DNA of 64,000 nucleotides from Bacteriovoracaceae bacterium (GCA_016786485.1 JAEUWD010000051.1:1-64000); one strand, 5' to 3'; shown: positions 1 to 8,838, numbered from the stretch's first letter. Numbers and translations are program-made. The notes: generated by a model from the letters alone, not told the origin.

Positions 1-2472
1 ATTATTTCTCGTGATGTCCAAAATGATAAAAATATTGGTACTGGTGTAAGTCTCTACGGTCGTCGAATTGCATCGGGCTCATTTATGGATGACGACAAGG
101 CGCTTAATGCTGGTGCTGCTTATGCTCATGAATTGCAAAATTTAACGACTATTGAAAATGTTATCGCTCAAACGGCTAACGGTAGTTACTCAGTGGGGCA
201 AACCATTGTCTTTGACTTAGTTTTCTCACGCAATATTACCGTTGGTGGTGGTCCGCTCATGATTATGATGAACACTGGAGCACTTGCTAGTTGTTCATTC
301 TTAGCAACCAACACTTTACGTTGTACTTATACAATCGGCGCAGGAGAGTCCACCGCCGATTTAGATTTTGCTGATTTCGATTCATTATTATTTAACGGCG
401 CGACGGTGACTGATTCACTTGGAAATGTCGTATCTCTTAATTTACCAAGGCCAGGTGTCGGCGATGATGAAGATTCTTTAGGTGATATTAGTAATATTGT
501 CGTTATCGATCCAGGTTGCAATATCAGTTTTGTTTCCGACGCTGCAAGTTTAAGTTTATCAATTGCCGTCAGTGGTGGCTCAAACAGAACTTGGAACATG
601 AATGGCACCATTTATAATAACGTGAATACCGTGAACCACAATCATGGTAGTGCAGGCGATCGTAATCACACATTCAGAATCGAAGATGGAACTCATCTCG
701 AGCAAGTTAACTTCTCTGGCTTTCAGGGGATTAAGAGCATTAACTTTGTCGGAACTTGTTCAGCTTTAGAGCAACTACGCTTACAAGGAAATAAATTATC
801 TGCAATCGATCTAAGTAATCTGCCTGATTTAAAAATTCTTTATCTCGCTGATGTTTATGGAATCGGTGAAGGTGCACAAAACAATAAAATTACTTCGCTA
901 GATTTTTCTAATAACCCATTGTTAGAACTTGCGGATATAAGTTACAACTTACTTCCTACAATTGACGTCAGTGGTATGGTCAACTTGCATACACTCCGCG
1001 CGCGCACTAATAACTTTACATCAGTTAATCTGAGTGGTGCCACAGCGCTGAAGCAATTGTGGTTAGTTGACCCGACAGGTCCTGGTTTTACAAGTATTGA
1101 TATGAGTACGAACCTGCTTCTTGAGGACGTTCAATTGATTAAAGTTGGTCTTACAACACTTGATATTGATAATAATACATTACTAAAATCTTTAAATGTT
1201 TCAGGTAACGATTTAACAGCGATTGATATTTCACAAAATACAATTTTAGAAACGCTCTACTTAGCAAATCGTGGTATGGGTGGTCCGGCTTGGAATACCA
1301 ATCGTATTACAACCCTTGATACGTCAAATAATCCAGTTCTAAAAACCTTAGAAATAACTGATAACTTAATGACTACGATGAATCTGACTCCGAACCCTCA
1401 ACTAATAACTTTTACAGCGTACAACGTTCCATTAACTTCACTCAATTTAACCGGTTTAACCGCTTTGCAAACGGTTGCGATGGATAGTGCGAATATGGCA
1501 ACGTTAGATCTTTCGACAAATACTGCTCTGGTGACTTTAAATGCCCGTGACTGCGGATTTACCAATATCAATCTCACAAACAATACACTTTTAAGATATG
1601 TAACTCTTGATGGTAATTTATTAACCGGAAATTTTGATACTTCAACTCTAAGTGTTTTAGAAACACTTCACTTAGGAAACTCAGGAGCAGGAGCACCGTT
1701 TAATACAAATCTCGTGACTTCACTGGATACGTCAAACAATCCAATTTTGAAAAATTTAAGAATTGATTATAACCCGATTAGCACTTTGGATTTAACTCCG
1801 AATCCACAGCTTCTGAGCTTTTATGCTCATCAGGTGCCAATCACGAGTATCGATATTACAGGCCTCAATCAAATGACATTTTTCTATCTGAGTGACGGTA
1901 ATATTTCGAATATAGATTTTTCGACAAATACGGCACTAACCGATCTACGTGTGATTCATTCGGGTTTAACTTCAATCAATGTAAATAACAATACGTTATT
2001 ACAAAACTTATATGTTCCTGGAAACTTGTTCAGCGGCGCTTTTGATACTTCGACGTTAACACAGTTAAGAGATTTGACCTTGGGTATTTATGGATCAGGT
2101 TCATGCGCGGGTTGGAACACGAATAGAGTCACAAGTCTTAACTTAACCAACAACACGCTTATTAGAAATATTTATATCGATTGTAATTTAATCACTACAC
2201 TCGATGTAAGTAATAAAAATCAACTCATTCGAGTTCAGTCAGATAATAATCCTTTGGATACATTAGTTCTTGCTAACAACACAGCTCTTAATTATTTCTG
2301 GTTAAGAACGATTGGAGATATGGGAGCTGTGCTGGATGATATATATAACGCTCGTGCCACTTTACCAGTTGCAACTATGAGTCTCATTGGTAACGGAATT
2401 CCATCTGCACCTGAACAGGCGCAAATCGATGATTTAGAAACAAATTATAGTTGGACCATCACTCACGACTAA
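1..2472 (+). CDS. Leucine-rich-repeat surface protein, 5'-truncated by window edge
   Basis: The frame is open from base 1 with no stop, so this is the C-terminal part (about 823 residues) of a longer protein. The first ~40 residues (with GTGVSLYGRR and DDDKALNAGAAY) look like the end of an FG-GAP/integrin-alpha-type repeat. The next ~110 residues form a beta-rich, Calx-beta/Big-like segment. From roughly residue 240 to the end runs a long array of irregular LRRs of the 'L-x-x-L-D-x-S-N-N-x-x-L' type, with near-identical tandem blocks (for example TLDTSNNPVLK and SLDTSNNPILK). No signal peptide or membrane anchor is visible because the N-terminus is missing. An exported adhesion or recognition role is inference from the repeats. 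It ends 2 bp from the convergent pst operon. Confidence 0.85.
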   Translation: MISRDVQNDKNIGTGVSLYGRRIASGSFMDDDKALNAGAAYAHELQNLTTIENVIAQTANGSYSVGQTIVFDLVFSRNITVGGGPLMIMMNTGALASCSFLATNTLRCTYTIGAGESTADLDFADFDSLLFNGATVTDSLGNVVSLNLPRPGVGDDEDSLGDISNIVVIDPGCNISFVSDAASLSLSIAVSGGSNRTWNMNGTIYNNVNTVNHNHGSAGDRNHTFRIEDGTHLEQVNFSGFQGIKSINFVGTCSALEQLRLQGNKLSAIDLSNLPDLKILYLADVYGIGEGAQNNKITSLDFSNNPLLELADISYNLLPTIDVSGMVNLHTLRARTNNFTSVNLSGATALKQLWLVDPTGPGFTSIDMSTNLLLEDVQLIKVGLTTLDIDNNTLLKSLNVSGNDLTAIDISQNTILETLYLANRGMGGPAWNTNRITTLDTSNNPVLKTLEITDNLMTTMNLTPNPQLITFTAYNVPLTSLNLTGLTALQTVAMDSANMATLDLSTNTALVTLNARDCGFTNINLTNNTLLRYVTLDGNLLTGNFDTSTLSVLETLHLGNSGAGAPFNTNLVTSLDTSNNPILKNLRIDYNPISTLDLTPNPQLLSFYAHQVPITSIDITGLNQMTFFYLSDGNISNIDFSTNTALTDLRVIHSGLTSINVNNNTLLQNLYVPGNLFSGAFDTSTLTQLRDLTLGIYGSGSCAGWNTNRVTSLNLTNNTLIRNIYIDCNLITTLDVSNKNQLIRVQSDNNPLDTLVLANNTALNYFWLRTIGDMGAVLDDIYNARATLPVATMSLIGNGIPSAPEQAQIDDLETNYSWTITHD

Positions 2473-2474
2473 AA

Positions 2475-3236
2475 TCAGCCGAAACGGCCTTCAATATAAA
2501 AACGTGTTTTTTCTTGGTCTGGGTTGTTGAAAACTTTTTGTGTTTCACCCATTTCAACTAATTCACCCATATACATGAAGAGCGTTTTATCTGAAACACG
2601 TTTGGCTTGTGCCATAGAGTGAGTGACAATAATGATAGTATATTCTTTTTTAAGTTCTTTTAATAAATTTTCTACCGCTTCAATTCCTGCCGGATCCAGT
2701 GCTGAGCAAGGCTCATCCATCAGAATGAGTGAAGGTTTTAAAGGAAGTAGGCGAGCAATACAGAGACGTTGTTGAAGCTCTAAGCTTAGTCCAAGCGCCG
2801 GATCGTCCAGACGATCTTTTAACTTCTCCCAAAGTCTTACTTTGGAAAGTGCTCTAAAGAGAATTTCATCATGTTCAAACTTAGGTAAGTGATCTTCGTG
2901 AACATTCACACCAAAGAGGACATTTTCTTTTACGGTCAAGGGCAGTGGATTTGGTTTTTGAAAAACCATTCCGACTTTTTTACGAAGTTCAGGTAAAGCC
3001 ACTTGAGCATCGTAAATATCTTGATCGAAAACTTTAATAGTACCTTTATGACTGACTTGCGGATTGCGTTCAGTAATACGATTAAAGCATTTTAGCAAAG
3101 TACTTTTACCACAACCAGAAGGTCCAATCAGAGCGCTGATTTCATTGGCGTTAATACCAAAGTTCAGATCTTTAATTGCCTGAAACTGACCATACCAAAA
3201 ACTAAAATTTTGAACATCAACTGCGTACTGACTCAT
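2475..3236 (-). CDS. pstB: Phosphate ABC transporter ATPase PstB, paralog 1 (degenerate signature motif)
   Basis: PstB-family ATPase of usual length (253 aa), last gene of the pst operon. Walker A GPSGCGKS (38-45), Q-loop Gln93, Walker B ILMDEP (171-176), D-loop SALD (178-181) and switch His206 are all canonical. The ABC signature, expected LSGGQQQR, reads LSLELQQR (150-157), so the glycines that contact the gamma-phosphate of the partner's ATP are gone. The frame is intact, so this is not decay by frameshift. The neighbouring paralog has a normal signature but an altered Q-loop and H-loop. The two therefore look built to work as a heterodimer with one active ATP site. The start codon lies just after the stop of the upstream paralog (2 bp gap), consistent with co-translation. 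Confidence 0.93.
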   Translation of the reverse strand: MSQYAVDVQNFSFWYGQFQAIKDLNFGINANEISALIGPSGCGKSTLLKCFNRITERNPQVSHKGTIKVFDQDIYDAQVALPELRKKVGMVFQKPNPLPLTVKENVLFGVNVHEDHLPKFEHDEILFRALSKVRLWEKLKDRLDDPALGLSLELQQRLCIARLLPLKPSLILMDEPCSALDPAGIEAVENLLKELKKEYTIIIVTHSMAQAKRVSDKTLFMYMGELVEMGETQKVFNNPDQEKTRFYIEGRFG

Positions 3237-3238
3237 GA

Positions 3239-3994
3239 TTAACCGAAAAGTCCTTCAATATAATTTTGGGTACGAATATCTTTTGGTGCATTCGAAAACA
3301 TTTTTTTGTTTTCGCTAAGATCCAAAAGGACTCCATTTAAAATCATTGCTGTGCGATCACCTAAACGTTTAGCTTGATTAATAACGTTAGTTACTAACAC
3401 AATCGTTAAATCTTTTTTCAACGTCGCTAGAACTTGTTCGATTTTCATTGTCGTTACCGGGTCGATAGCGATTGAGAATTCATCTAAGCAGAGAATTTCC
3501 GGCTTATGCGATAAAGCACGTGCAATAGTTAATCGCTGCTGCTGACCACCTGAAAGTTTGGTGGCGAGTGTATCTAAACGATCTTTAACTTCATCCCAAA
3601 GGGCGGCCTTGCGAAGACAATCTTCTAAGATTTCTTCCAGTTCAACTTTATTTCGAACTCCCGCCATACGTGGAGCATAAGTTACGTTTTCACGGATACT
3701 CATAGGAAGACCAACAGGCAGAGGAGAAACCATTCCGATTTTTCTTCTAAGCATGGTTGCATCTCTGTGCTTATAGATATTTACACCATCGACTAAAATC
3801 TGACCTTTGACTTTCGCATCATCAGCAAAATCGATCATACGATTCATGCATTTTAGAAGTGTACTCTTTCCAGAATTGGCCGGGCCAATAATGGTCAAGA
3901 TCTCATTCTTGTAAATGTCGAGAGTCAGGTTGTCTAAAACGGTGTGTCCGTCATAAGTAACACTGAGGTTTTTAATTTCAACTTTCTTATTCAT
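3239..3994 (-). CDS. pstB: Phosphate ABC transporter ATPase PstB, paralog 2 (altered Q-, D- and H-loops)
   Basis: Second PstB-family ATPase (251 aa). Walker A GPANSGKS (37-44), Walker B LCLDE (168-172) and an intact signature LSGGQQQR (147-154) are present. The Q-loop, normally GMVFQKPNPFP, is GMVSPLPVGLP, so the Gln is replaced by Pro91. The DEPCSALDP region reads DEFSIAIDP, and the switch His of VTHNM is Asn203 (VTNVI). Those changes hit the residues that coordinate and activate water at its own ATP site while preserving the signature it presents to its partner. It sits 3 bp downstream of pstA and 2 bp upstream of paralog 1. Family membership is certain from the overall similarity and context; catalytic asymmetry is inference. 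Confidence 0.92.
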   Translation of the reverse strand: MNKKVEIKNLSVTYDGHTVLDNLTLDIYKNEILTIIGPANSGKSTLLKCMNRMIDFADDAKVKGQILVDGVNIYKHRDATMLRRKIGMVSPLPVGLPMSIRENVTYAPRMAGVRNKVELEEILEDCLRKAALWDEVKDRLDTLATKLSGGQQQRLTIARALSHKPEILCLDEFSIAIDPVTTMKIEQVLATLKKDLTIVLVTNVINQAKRLGDRTAMILNGVLLDLSENKKMFSNAPKDIRTQNYIEGLFG

Positions 3995-3997
3995 AAA

Positions 3998-4867
3998 TCA
4001 CCACTTTTTCCGTGTTCGGAAATAAAAACGAATGCCCACGGCCACAAAATTAACACCTAATATAAGACCTACTAAAACGAGAGCTGTTGCGTAAGGATAA
4101 GCTTCCGGTACTCCTACCACTTGAGTCGAGATGGTAAAAAGATGCATTGAAAGTGACATACACTGATCAAAAACACTTTTTGGTAGGAATGGTAAATAGA
4201 ACGCCACACCAGTAAATAAAATAGCGGCAGTTTCACCAGCTGAACGAGCAACAGAAAAAATTAACCCAGTTAATATTCCTGAAAGAGAATTTGGTAATAC
4301 GATATGCTGAATGGTTTGCAAGCGACTAGCACCGACGTTCCAAGAAGCTTCACGATAAGCTTGTGGCACTGACTTGAGAGATTCTAGTGTTGACGTAATT
4401 AATACGGGTAAATTCATAATGGCAAGCGTACACGATGCGGCCAAAATACTAGTTCCCATATTAAAGAACAGCACAAATGCACCTAAACCAAAAAGAGCAT
4501 GAACGATACTTGGAACACCAGCGAGATTTAAAATGGCCAAACGAATGATACGTGTCCAAATATTATGAGGAGCATATTCTGAAAGATAAATGGCGGCAGT
4601 GACTGCGAGTGGACAAGTAATAAGAATACTTAAAAAGACTAAACAGAATGTTCCAAAAATGGCAGGAAAAATGCCACCAGCTTTCATTCCATGAATCGGA
4701 TCCATCGTGATAAAATCCCACGAGAGTGCCGGAGAGCCTTTCATCCATAACCAAACCATAATCAAAATCGTTGGGAAAAATAATGGCAATGAAATAAGAC
4801 CTAGAAGTCGTTTATATCTTAACTCCTTCTTTTGTCTTTCAATTAAATGTTCACTAGCACTAAACAT
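3998..4867 (-). CDS. pstA: Phosphate ABC transporter permease PstA
   Basis: Inner-membrane permease of the phosphate importer (289 aa, normal length). A hydrophobic segment at about 22-43 is followed by the MetI-type permease domain with several membrane spans. The coupling-helix region REASWNVGASRLQTIQHIVLP carries the EAA-loop pattern that docks on the ATPase. An intact upstream neighbour pstC and downstream pstB genes fix the assignment. The start overlaps the end of pstC by 8 bp, so translation is probably coupled. It should pair with PstC to form the channel and with the two different PstB proteins below it. Confidence 0.94.
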   Translation of the reverse strand: MFSASEHLIERQKKELRYKRLLGLISLPLFFPTILIMVWLWMKGSPALSWDFITMDPIHGMKAGGIFPAIFGTFCLVFLSILITCPLAVTAAIYLSEYAPHNIWTRIIRLAILNLAGVPSIVHALFGLGAFVLFFNMGTSILAASCTLAIMNLPVLITSTLESLKSVPQAYREASWNVGASRLQTIQHIVLPNSLSGILTGLIFSVARSAGETAAILFTGVAFYLPFLPKSVFDQCMSLSMHLFTISTQVVGVPEAYPYATALVLVGLILGVNFVAVGIRFYFRTRKKW

Positions 4868-5762
4868 TCTTTTTTCCTCGAATAAAATAATCGGCGGTTA
4901 AATTCACGGTAAAAGAAACTAAAAATAATAATAAACCGATCGCAAAAAGTGCTTGATAATGTTCTCCACCTTTTGGTGATTCACCTAGCTCAGCGGCAAT
5001 GGTTGCGGTCAATGTACGACCTGGGTCAAAGAGACTATGTGGGATTTGAATGGCGTGACCGGTGGCCATCAGAACCGCCATCGTTTCACCTAAAGCACGA
5101 CCAACTCCTAAGAGGGCCGCGGCCATCAAACCGTTTTTAGCTGCGGGAACTAGTACTTTCGTAGCAACTTCCCAACGTGTAGCACCCATGGCCTCTGCAG
5201 CTTCACGATACGTTTCTGGAACTGCTCTGAGAGCGTCTTCTCCAATTGAAATGATCAGTGGCAGGGACATAAGTGCTAAAATAATCGAAGCATTTAAAAT
5301 ATTTAAACCAACCGGAATATTAAAAATTTTAATTAAGAGTGGATTGACAATCATGATCGCCACAAATCCCCAAACAACTGATGGGATAGCGGCCAAGAAT
5401 TCAATAACAATTTTATAAAACTCACGCATTTTGGGCGAGCAGAATTCTGAAATATAAAAGGCACAAGCTAAACCCAAAGGCACTGCCATTAACATTGAAA
5501 GACCAGTCACGAAAAGGGTTCCGGTCAAAAGGGCCAATGTTCCATAACGAATTTTTACGACTGAAGCAGGATGCCACTCAGTTGAAAAGAAAAACTCAGA
5601 GAAACTAAACTTTGAAACGAGAAATGGATAGGCTTCTTTTAAAATAAAAACAAAAATGGCCAAAATAAAAATGATACAACTAACTCCGCAAGCTTCGATA
5701 AGTAATTCAAGTCTTCTTTCGCTGAAGATACGGTGAAAATAGGTAGAGAGTTTATTTCTCAT
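4860..5762 (-). CDS. pstC: Phosphate ABC transporter permease PstC
   Basis: Membrane permease of the Pst importer. The open frame reaches back to 5834, but I place the start at the ATG ending at 5762 (protein begins MRNKLSTYF, 300 aa). It forms an ATGA overlap with the pstS stop and follows a purine-rich GAGAAGG sequence; the longer version would add a polar, Arg-rich stretch unlike PstC. The first hydrophobic segment is at about 25-45 of this version. The permease domain contains the EAA-loop sequence YREAAEAMGATRWEVATKV. ATGA overlap with pstS and 8 bp overlap with pstA indicate one transcript. Confidence 0.93.
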   Translation of the reverse strand: MRNKLSTYFHRIFSERRLELLIEACGVSCIIFILAIFVFILKEAYPFLVSKFSFSEFFFSTEWHPASVVKIRYGTLALLTGTLFVTGLSMLMAVPLGLACAFYISEFCSPKMREFYKIVIEFLAAIPSVVWGFVAIMIVNPLLIKIFNIPVGLNILNASIILALMSLPLIISIGEDALRAVPETYREAAEAMGATRWEVATKVLVPAAKNGLMAAALLGVGRALGETMAVLMATGHAIQIPHSLFDPGRTLTATIAAELGESPKGGEHYQALFAIGLLLFLVSFTVNLTADYFIRGKKNV

Positions 5763-6634
5763 AACTTCACCTTCTCGGCCGGAGTGTAACCAGTTTCCAA
5801 GGTAATTTCGCTGGCGCGATCTGATTGGGTCCAATTGATATAATCTTGAATCGCCTCGCTTGGAGCGCCTGACGTATACATATAAAGTTCACGAGCAATC
5901 GGGTAGACCTTACTCACAGCATTTTTTATATTTGGTTCGATACAAGGCTCATTCGCATTTTTTGATAAACATAAGGCGCGAACATGGGGATTTAAATATC
6001 CCATGCCAGTGTAACCAATAGCACATGGAGTTTTCTCAACCAGGTCGATAGCTTCTTTTGAACCATTCAAATCCATTGAACCTAATTTTAGATCATGTTT
6101 TTTTCCAAGTATCGCTTCACGGAAATATTGATAAGTTCCAGAATTTGATTGGCGTGAGATGCGGATAATTTTATTTCCCTGACAACCTGGAACTTGTGTG
6201 TTTCTTACTTGGTGCCAGTATTCACACGTGCCACCTTCGCCGTAAATACAAGCCACTTCTTCTAAAGTTAAACCAGTGATTGGATTATTTGGGTGAACGA
6301 AAACGGCAAGTGCATCCATGCCAACGACAAATTCATTTACGTCTTTGCCATTATTTTTTCGAGCTTCTTCACGTTCTTCTTCTTTGATTCTGCGAGAAGA
6401 GTTTGCGATATCAACCGTGCCGTTGATTAGTGCTGCGATTCCAGTACCTGAACCACCACCAGAAACGGCCACCGCCACATCTGGTTTTAGTTTGCGATAT
6501 TCTTCGGCCCAAGCTTGCGCCAAGTTAACCAAAGTATCTGAACCTTTGTTTTGAATAATCAAATAATCCGAATCATTCTCACAACTAACGAGAGAGATCG
6601 AAGCGAGAGCAACCACAAATAACAATTTTTTCAT
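5759..6634 (-). CDS. pstS: Phosphate-binding lipoprotein PstS
   Basis: Periplasmic phosphate receptor of the Pst system (291 aa). It has a lipoprotein signal peptide MKKLLFVVALASISLVSC with the acceptor Cys at residue 18, so it is probably anchored rather than free in the periplasm. Phosphate-binding-family motifs are visible: GSDTLVNL near residue 32, SGGGSGTG near 59-66 and RQSNSGTYQYF near 161-171. It is the promoter-proximal gene of pstS-pstC-pstA-pstB-pstB. No obvious Shine-Dalgarno precedes the ATG. Three 11-bp-spaced hexamers lie just upstream (see regulatory entry). No phoU, phoB or phoR is attached. Confidence 0.94.
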   Translation of the reverse strand: MKKLLFVVALASISLVSCENDSDYLIIQNKGSDTLVNLAQAWAEEYRKLKPDVAVAVSGGGSGTGIAALINGTVDIANSSRRIKEEEREEARKNNGKDVNEFVVGMDALAVFVHPNNPITGLTLEEVACIYGEGGTCEYWHQVRNTQVPGCQGNKIIRISRQSNSGTYQYFREAILGKKHDLKLGSMDLNGSKEAIDLVEKTPCAIGYTGMGYLNPHVRALCLSKNANEPCIEPNIKNAVSKVYPIARELYMYTSGAPSEAIQDYINWTQSDRASEITLETGYTPAEKVKL

Positions 6635-6671
6635 GGCAGGAATATACCAGCGGAAGGGTCAAAATTGTCAT

Positions 6672-6699
6672 TGTGTTTATCATCTTAACACAGTCTTAA
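6672..6699 (-). promoter_or_regulatory. Candidate Pho-box-like repeat upstream of pstS
   Basis: On the minus strand TTAAGA (6694-6699), TTAAGA (6683-6688) and AACACA (6672-6677) are spaced exactly 11 bp apart, about 40-65 bp upstream of the pstS start. Direct repeats with 11-bp periodicity are how PhoB/PhoP-type regulators bind. The hexamer is closer to the TTAACA-type box of Bacillus PhoP than to the E. coli CTGTCAT box. The periodicity is seen directly; assignment to phosphate control is inference. Confidence 0.35.
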
Positions 6700-6743
6700 T
6701 AATAGGTTGTAAAAGGGGTAATAAAGCATGTAATTTCAAATAG

Positions 6744-7475
6744 TTAATTCCAGTTATATCCTACCTGAATGGCCCCAAAACCATAGGCTTGTTTCCCGGT
6801 GTGGGTCCAATCGGTTTGCTGCAGTGAAGCTTCGAGCTTCGTAAACCATTTTTTGTTACTGGTCATGAGCCCAGCATGACACCCCAAAGTCTTGGAATCG
6901 TATTGAAAAATACGGCCACTATTGGCCCCGCTGGTGAATTTTCCATCGAAATCATAATCGCTGTAACTGACGCCAGTATAGAGAAGTAAATTCTCTTCCG
7001 CTCGGTAACCGTAGATAACAGAAAAATCTAAAACACGGTTGGTGATATCTGCTTTGTCGTTACTTGAAGTTAAAAAATCTGCATCCGTTGTTTTGGCCCG
7101 GCCATAGGCTATGGTGGTCGCGAGTGAATGATTTTTTTTGGTAGCTTCTTTTTCACTTTTTCCCAAGAGTTGAAATTTAAAACCCACTTGTGGTGTGGTT
7201 CTCTCTGGTAGGACGACGTAAATATCTACTTGTTCGGTAAAGCCTAAAGTACCATTCGCCATCACACCTTGGCTGTGTTTCATGACAAGCGGATCTGTGA
7301 CAGGACCAGCACCAGTCGGCTCAAGTTCACCTTTGGAATAACCGCCATAACTCATGCCCAAATCAGTGTGGAGAAATTCACCTTTAGCTTCGGGAGATAT
7401 GAATCTGGATGAAGGGGTTTTGACTGCGATGGAGCAACTACTAAATAATATTGATAAAAGTATGATAAATTTCAT
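6744..7475 (-). CDS. Predicted lipoprotein with beta-barrel-like C-terminus, unknown function
   Basis: Protein of 243 aa not assignable to a named family. It has a short lipoprotein signal peptide (MKFIILLSILFSSC, Cys14). The rest alternates polar and aromatic residues (for example LLLYTGVSYSDYDFDG, and the end GFGAIQVGYNWN), like an 8-12 strand outer-membrane barrel or a porin-like MipA/OmpA-type fold. A GAGG Shine-Dalgarno lies 5 nt before the ATG. It stands alone between pstS and the baeRF pair with intergenic gaps on both sides, so it is likely monocistronic. An outer-membrane location is inference. Confidence 0.7.
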   Translation of the reverse strand: MKFIILLSILFSSCSIAVKTPSSRFISPEAKGEFLHTDLGMSYGGYSKGELEPTGAGPVTDPLVMKHSQGVMANGTLGFTEQVDIYVVLPERTTPQVGFKFQLLGKSEKEATKKNHSLATTIAYGRAKTTDADFLTSSNDKADITNRVLDFSVIYGYRAEENLLLYTGVSYSDYDFDGKFTSGANSGRIFQYDSKTLGCHAGLMTSNKKWFTKLEASLQQTDWTHTGKQAYGFGAIQVGYNWN

Positions 7476-7510
7476 AAAGCCTCGTTTTGTCGAAGCTTTA
7501 CTTTAACATA

Positions 7511-7732
7511 CTACCATTTTGTAAGTCCATTAGCATTGCGATTACTATTTTGTAATTTTTTATCGTACTCTCTCGTTTGGAAGATTTTCTTTTTTAATCT
7601 GTCCTGATTCTCTTTTGTATTTTCAGATTCCAAAACTTTTTTTTGATAGTCATGTTGCGCGCAACCGACGGCCAGATAAAGCATCACAAAAGTAATCATC
7701 ATTTTAATCTGCAAACGATCAACAAATCTCAT
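7511..7732 (-). CDS. Small predicted lipoprotein
   Basis: A 73-residue protein with an N-terminal hydrophobic segment ending in a lipobox (YLAVGC, Cys24), followed by a short, highly charged, Lys/Glu/Asn-rich mature part (about 49 aa). The start codon overlaps the stop of the upstream baeRF-like gene by ATGA, which supports both the start and co-translation. No recognisable domain. It resembles entericidin-size or assembly-accessory lipoproteins only in general form. Function unknown. Confidence 0.65.
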   Translation of the reverse strand: MRFVDRLQIKMMITFVMLYLAVGCAQHDYQKKVLESENTKENQDRLKKKIFQTREYDKKLQNSNRNANGLTKW

Positions 7733-8838
7733 AGGCCCTCTGATATTGTTTTACCAGGCTTTAGTATCGCCATAATAGCATGCCCTTTGGGAAATTGTTC
7801 TTTGTCGGCGACATAAACTTCGCCTCCGTTTTCAATAACGATTTGTGCGATATCATCTAACAAATCATCGTCTTCATGATCAAGGTGGTCATAATGAATA
7901 GCCAATCCACCGGTATTTTTGTCTATTTTCCCAAAAATTTTCTTTTCTTTTGATATGACTAGTTTTTTGATTTTTCCCTTTACCGCGGCTCTTGCAATCG
8001 TAAATAAATTTCTTTTTATACTACTTGCAGCTTCATTTTCGGTGGCGCTTTGGTACTCAAAAACTACATCTTTAATTTTTTTAGTGGTGGCATGTTTTAT
8101 GTCAAATCTTATTTTGTTTACGATATCAATCGCCATACTTTCGTCAAAGTATTCTTTTTGATTTATTTCACTCTTCAAAAAGTATGGGAGATTTCTGCGC
8201 AAGAGATTCACAATCTCTTTATCCCCAGCAAAGTATAAAAACTTTTTATCTTTTGTTAGAATATCCATTATCCAACTAGTGAGCCAGTCGCTTGTTTTGG
8301 TGATATTCTGCATTCTCTTACGTTCTTTTTTGAACTGAATATCGAAGTTATCATTTTTATTAATGACCATATCTTCTGAATAATAAATTTTTTCAACTAA
8401 TTTGATTTCTGTTTGGTTGCAGCTATAAAGACAAGCATATGATTGTCCGACTCCTAGAAGATAAAAGTCTTTTTCATACTGCATCCAATGCAGCAGTGGT
8501 TTTATATGAAAAGAATTTGCCGTTATCATGGTATACTGAACTTCATTTGGAATCGAATAGACGCGAAATTTATTTCGAGTTCTAAAAATACCTAGAGCAT
8601 ATTTAAAATTTTTTAGCTGGTCATAATTGTTTATGAGATCTGATAATGGTTTTAAAAAATCATTACGCTCCTTAATATTTAGTACCGCATCTAAATAAGG
8701 TAATGATTCCTTGTAGGCTTTTCGTAAGTATTTTTTCAAATCAGCCGGGCCATTAGTTTGAGGTATGTAAACACTTAAGTGCAGGTCATTTTTTGATTTT
8801 ATAAGCTCACTGACGTTCTGATTAATGGCAAATGTCAT
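7729..8838 (-). CDS. baeRF-type protein (bacterial archaeo-eukaryotic release-factor-like)
   Basis: A 369-residue cytoplasmic protein whose layout matches the bacterial archaeo-eukaryotic release factor families. The N-terminal part contains DLHLSVYIPQ and KYLRKAYKESLPYLD. A central YEKDFYLLGVGQSYACLY resembles the eRF1 'fYVLALS...VRLF' strand pair, and the C-terminus has HAIMAILKP where these proteins end the L30e-like domain. Members are thought to act on ribosomes, often in stress, but the family is poorly characterised. I did not determine which numbered baeRF family it belongs to. It is followed by an ATGA-overlapping lipoprotein gene and preceded by an nhaR-like regulator on the same strand. 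Its codon use is AT-rich. Confidence 0.6.
   Translation of the reverse strand: MTFAINQNVSELIKSKNDLHLSVYIPQTNGPADLKKYLRKAYKESLPYLDAVLNIKERNDFLKPLSDLINNYDQLKNFKYALGIFRTRNKFRVYSIPNEVQYTMITANSFHIKPLLHWMQYEKDFYLLGVGQSYACLYSCNQTEIKLVEKIYYSEDMVINKNDNFDIQFKKERKRMQNITKTSDWLTSWIMDILTKDKKFLYFAGDKEIVNLLRRNLPYFLKSEINQKEYFDESMAIDIVNKIRFDIKHATTKKIKDVVFEYQSATENEAASSIKRNLFTIARAAVKGKIKKLVISKEKKIFGKIDKNTGGLAIHYDHLDHEDDDLLDDIAQIVIENGGEVYVADKEQFPKGHAIMAILKPGKTISEGL

Noticed and set aside
327-611. Minus-strand ORF of 94 codons inside the LRR gene
   Set aside because: Composition follows the antisense of the repeats, no RBS, wholly inside a strongly supported gene.
2475-3994. One or both pstB genes as pseudogenes because of altered motifs
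   Set aside because: Both frames are intact, full length and codon-normal, and the defects are complementary rather than random. Heterodimer use explains them better.
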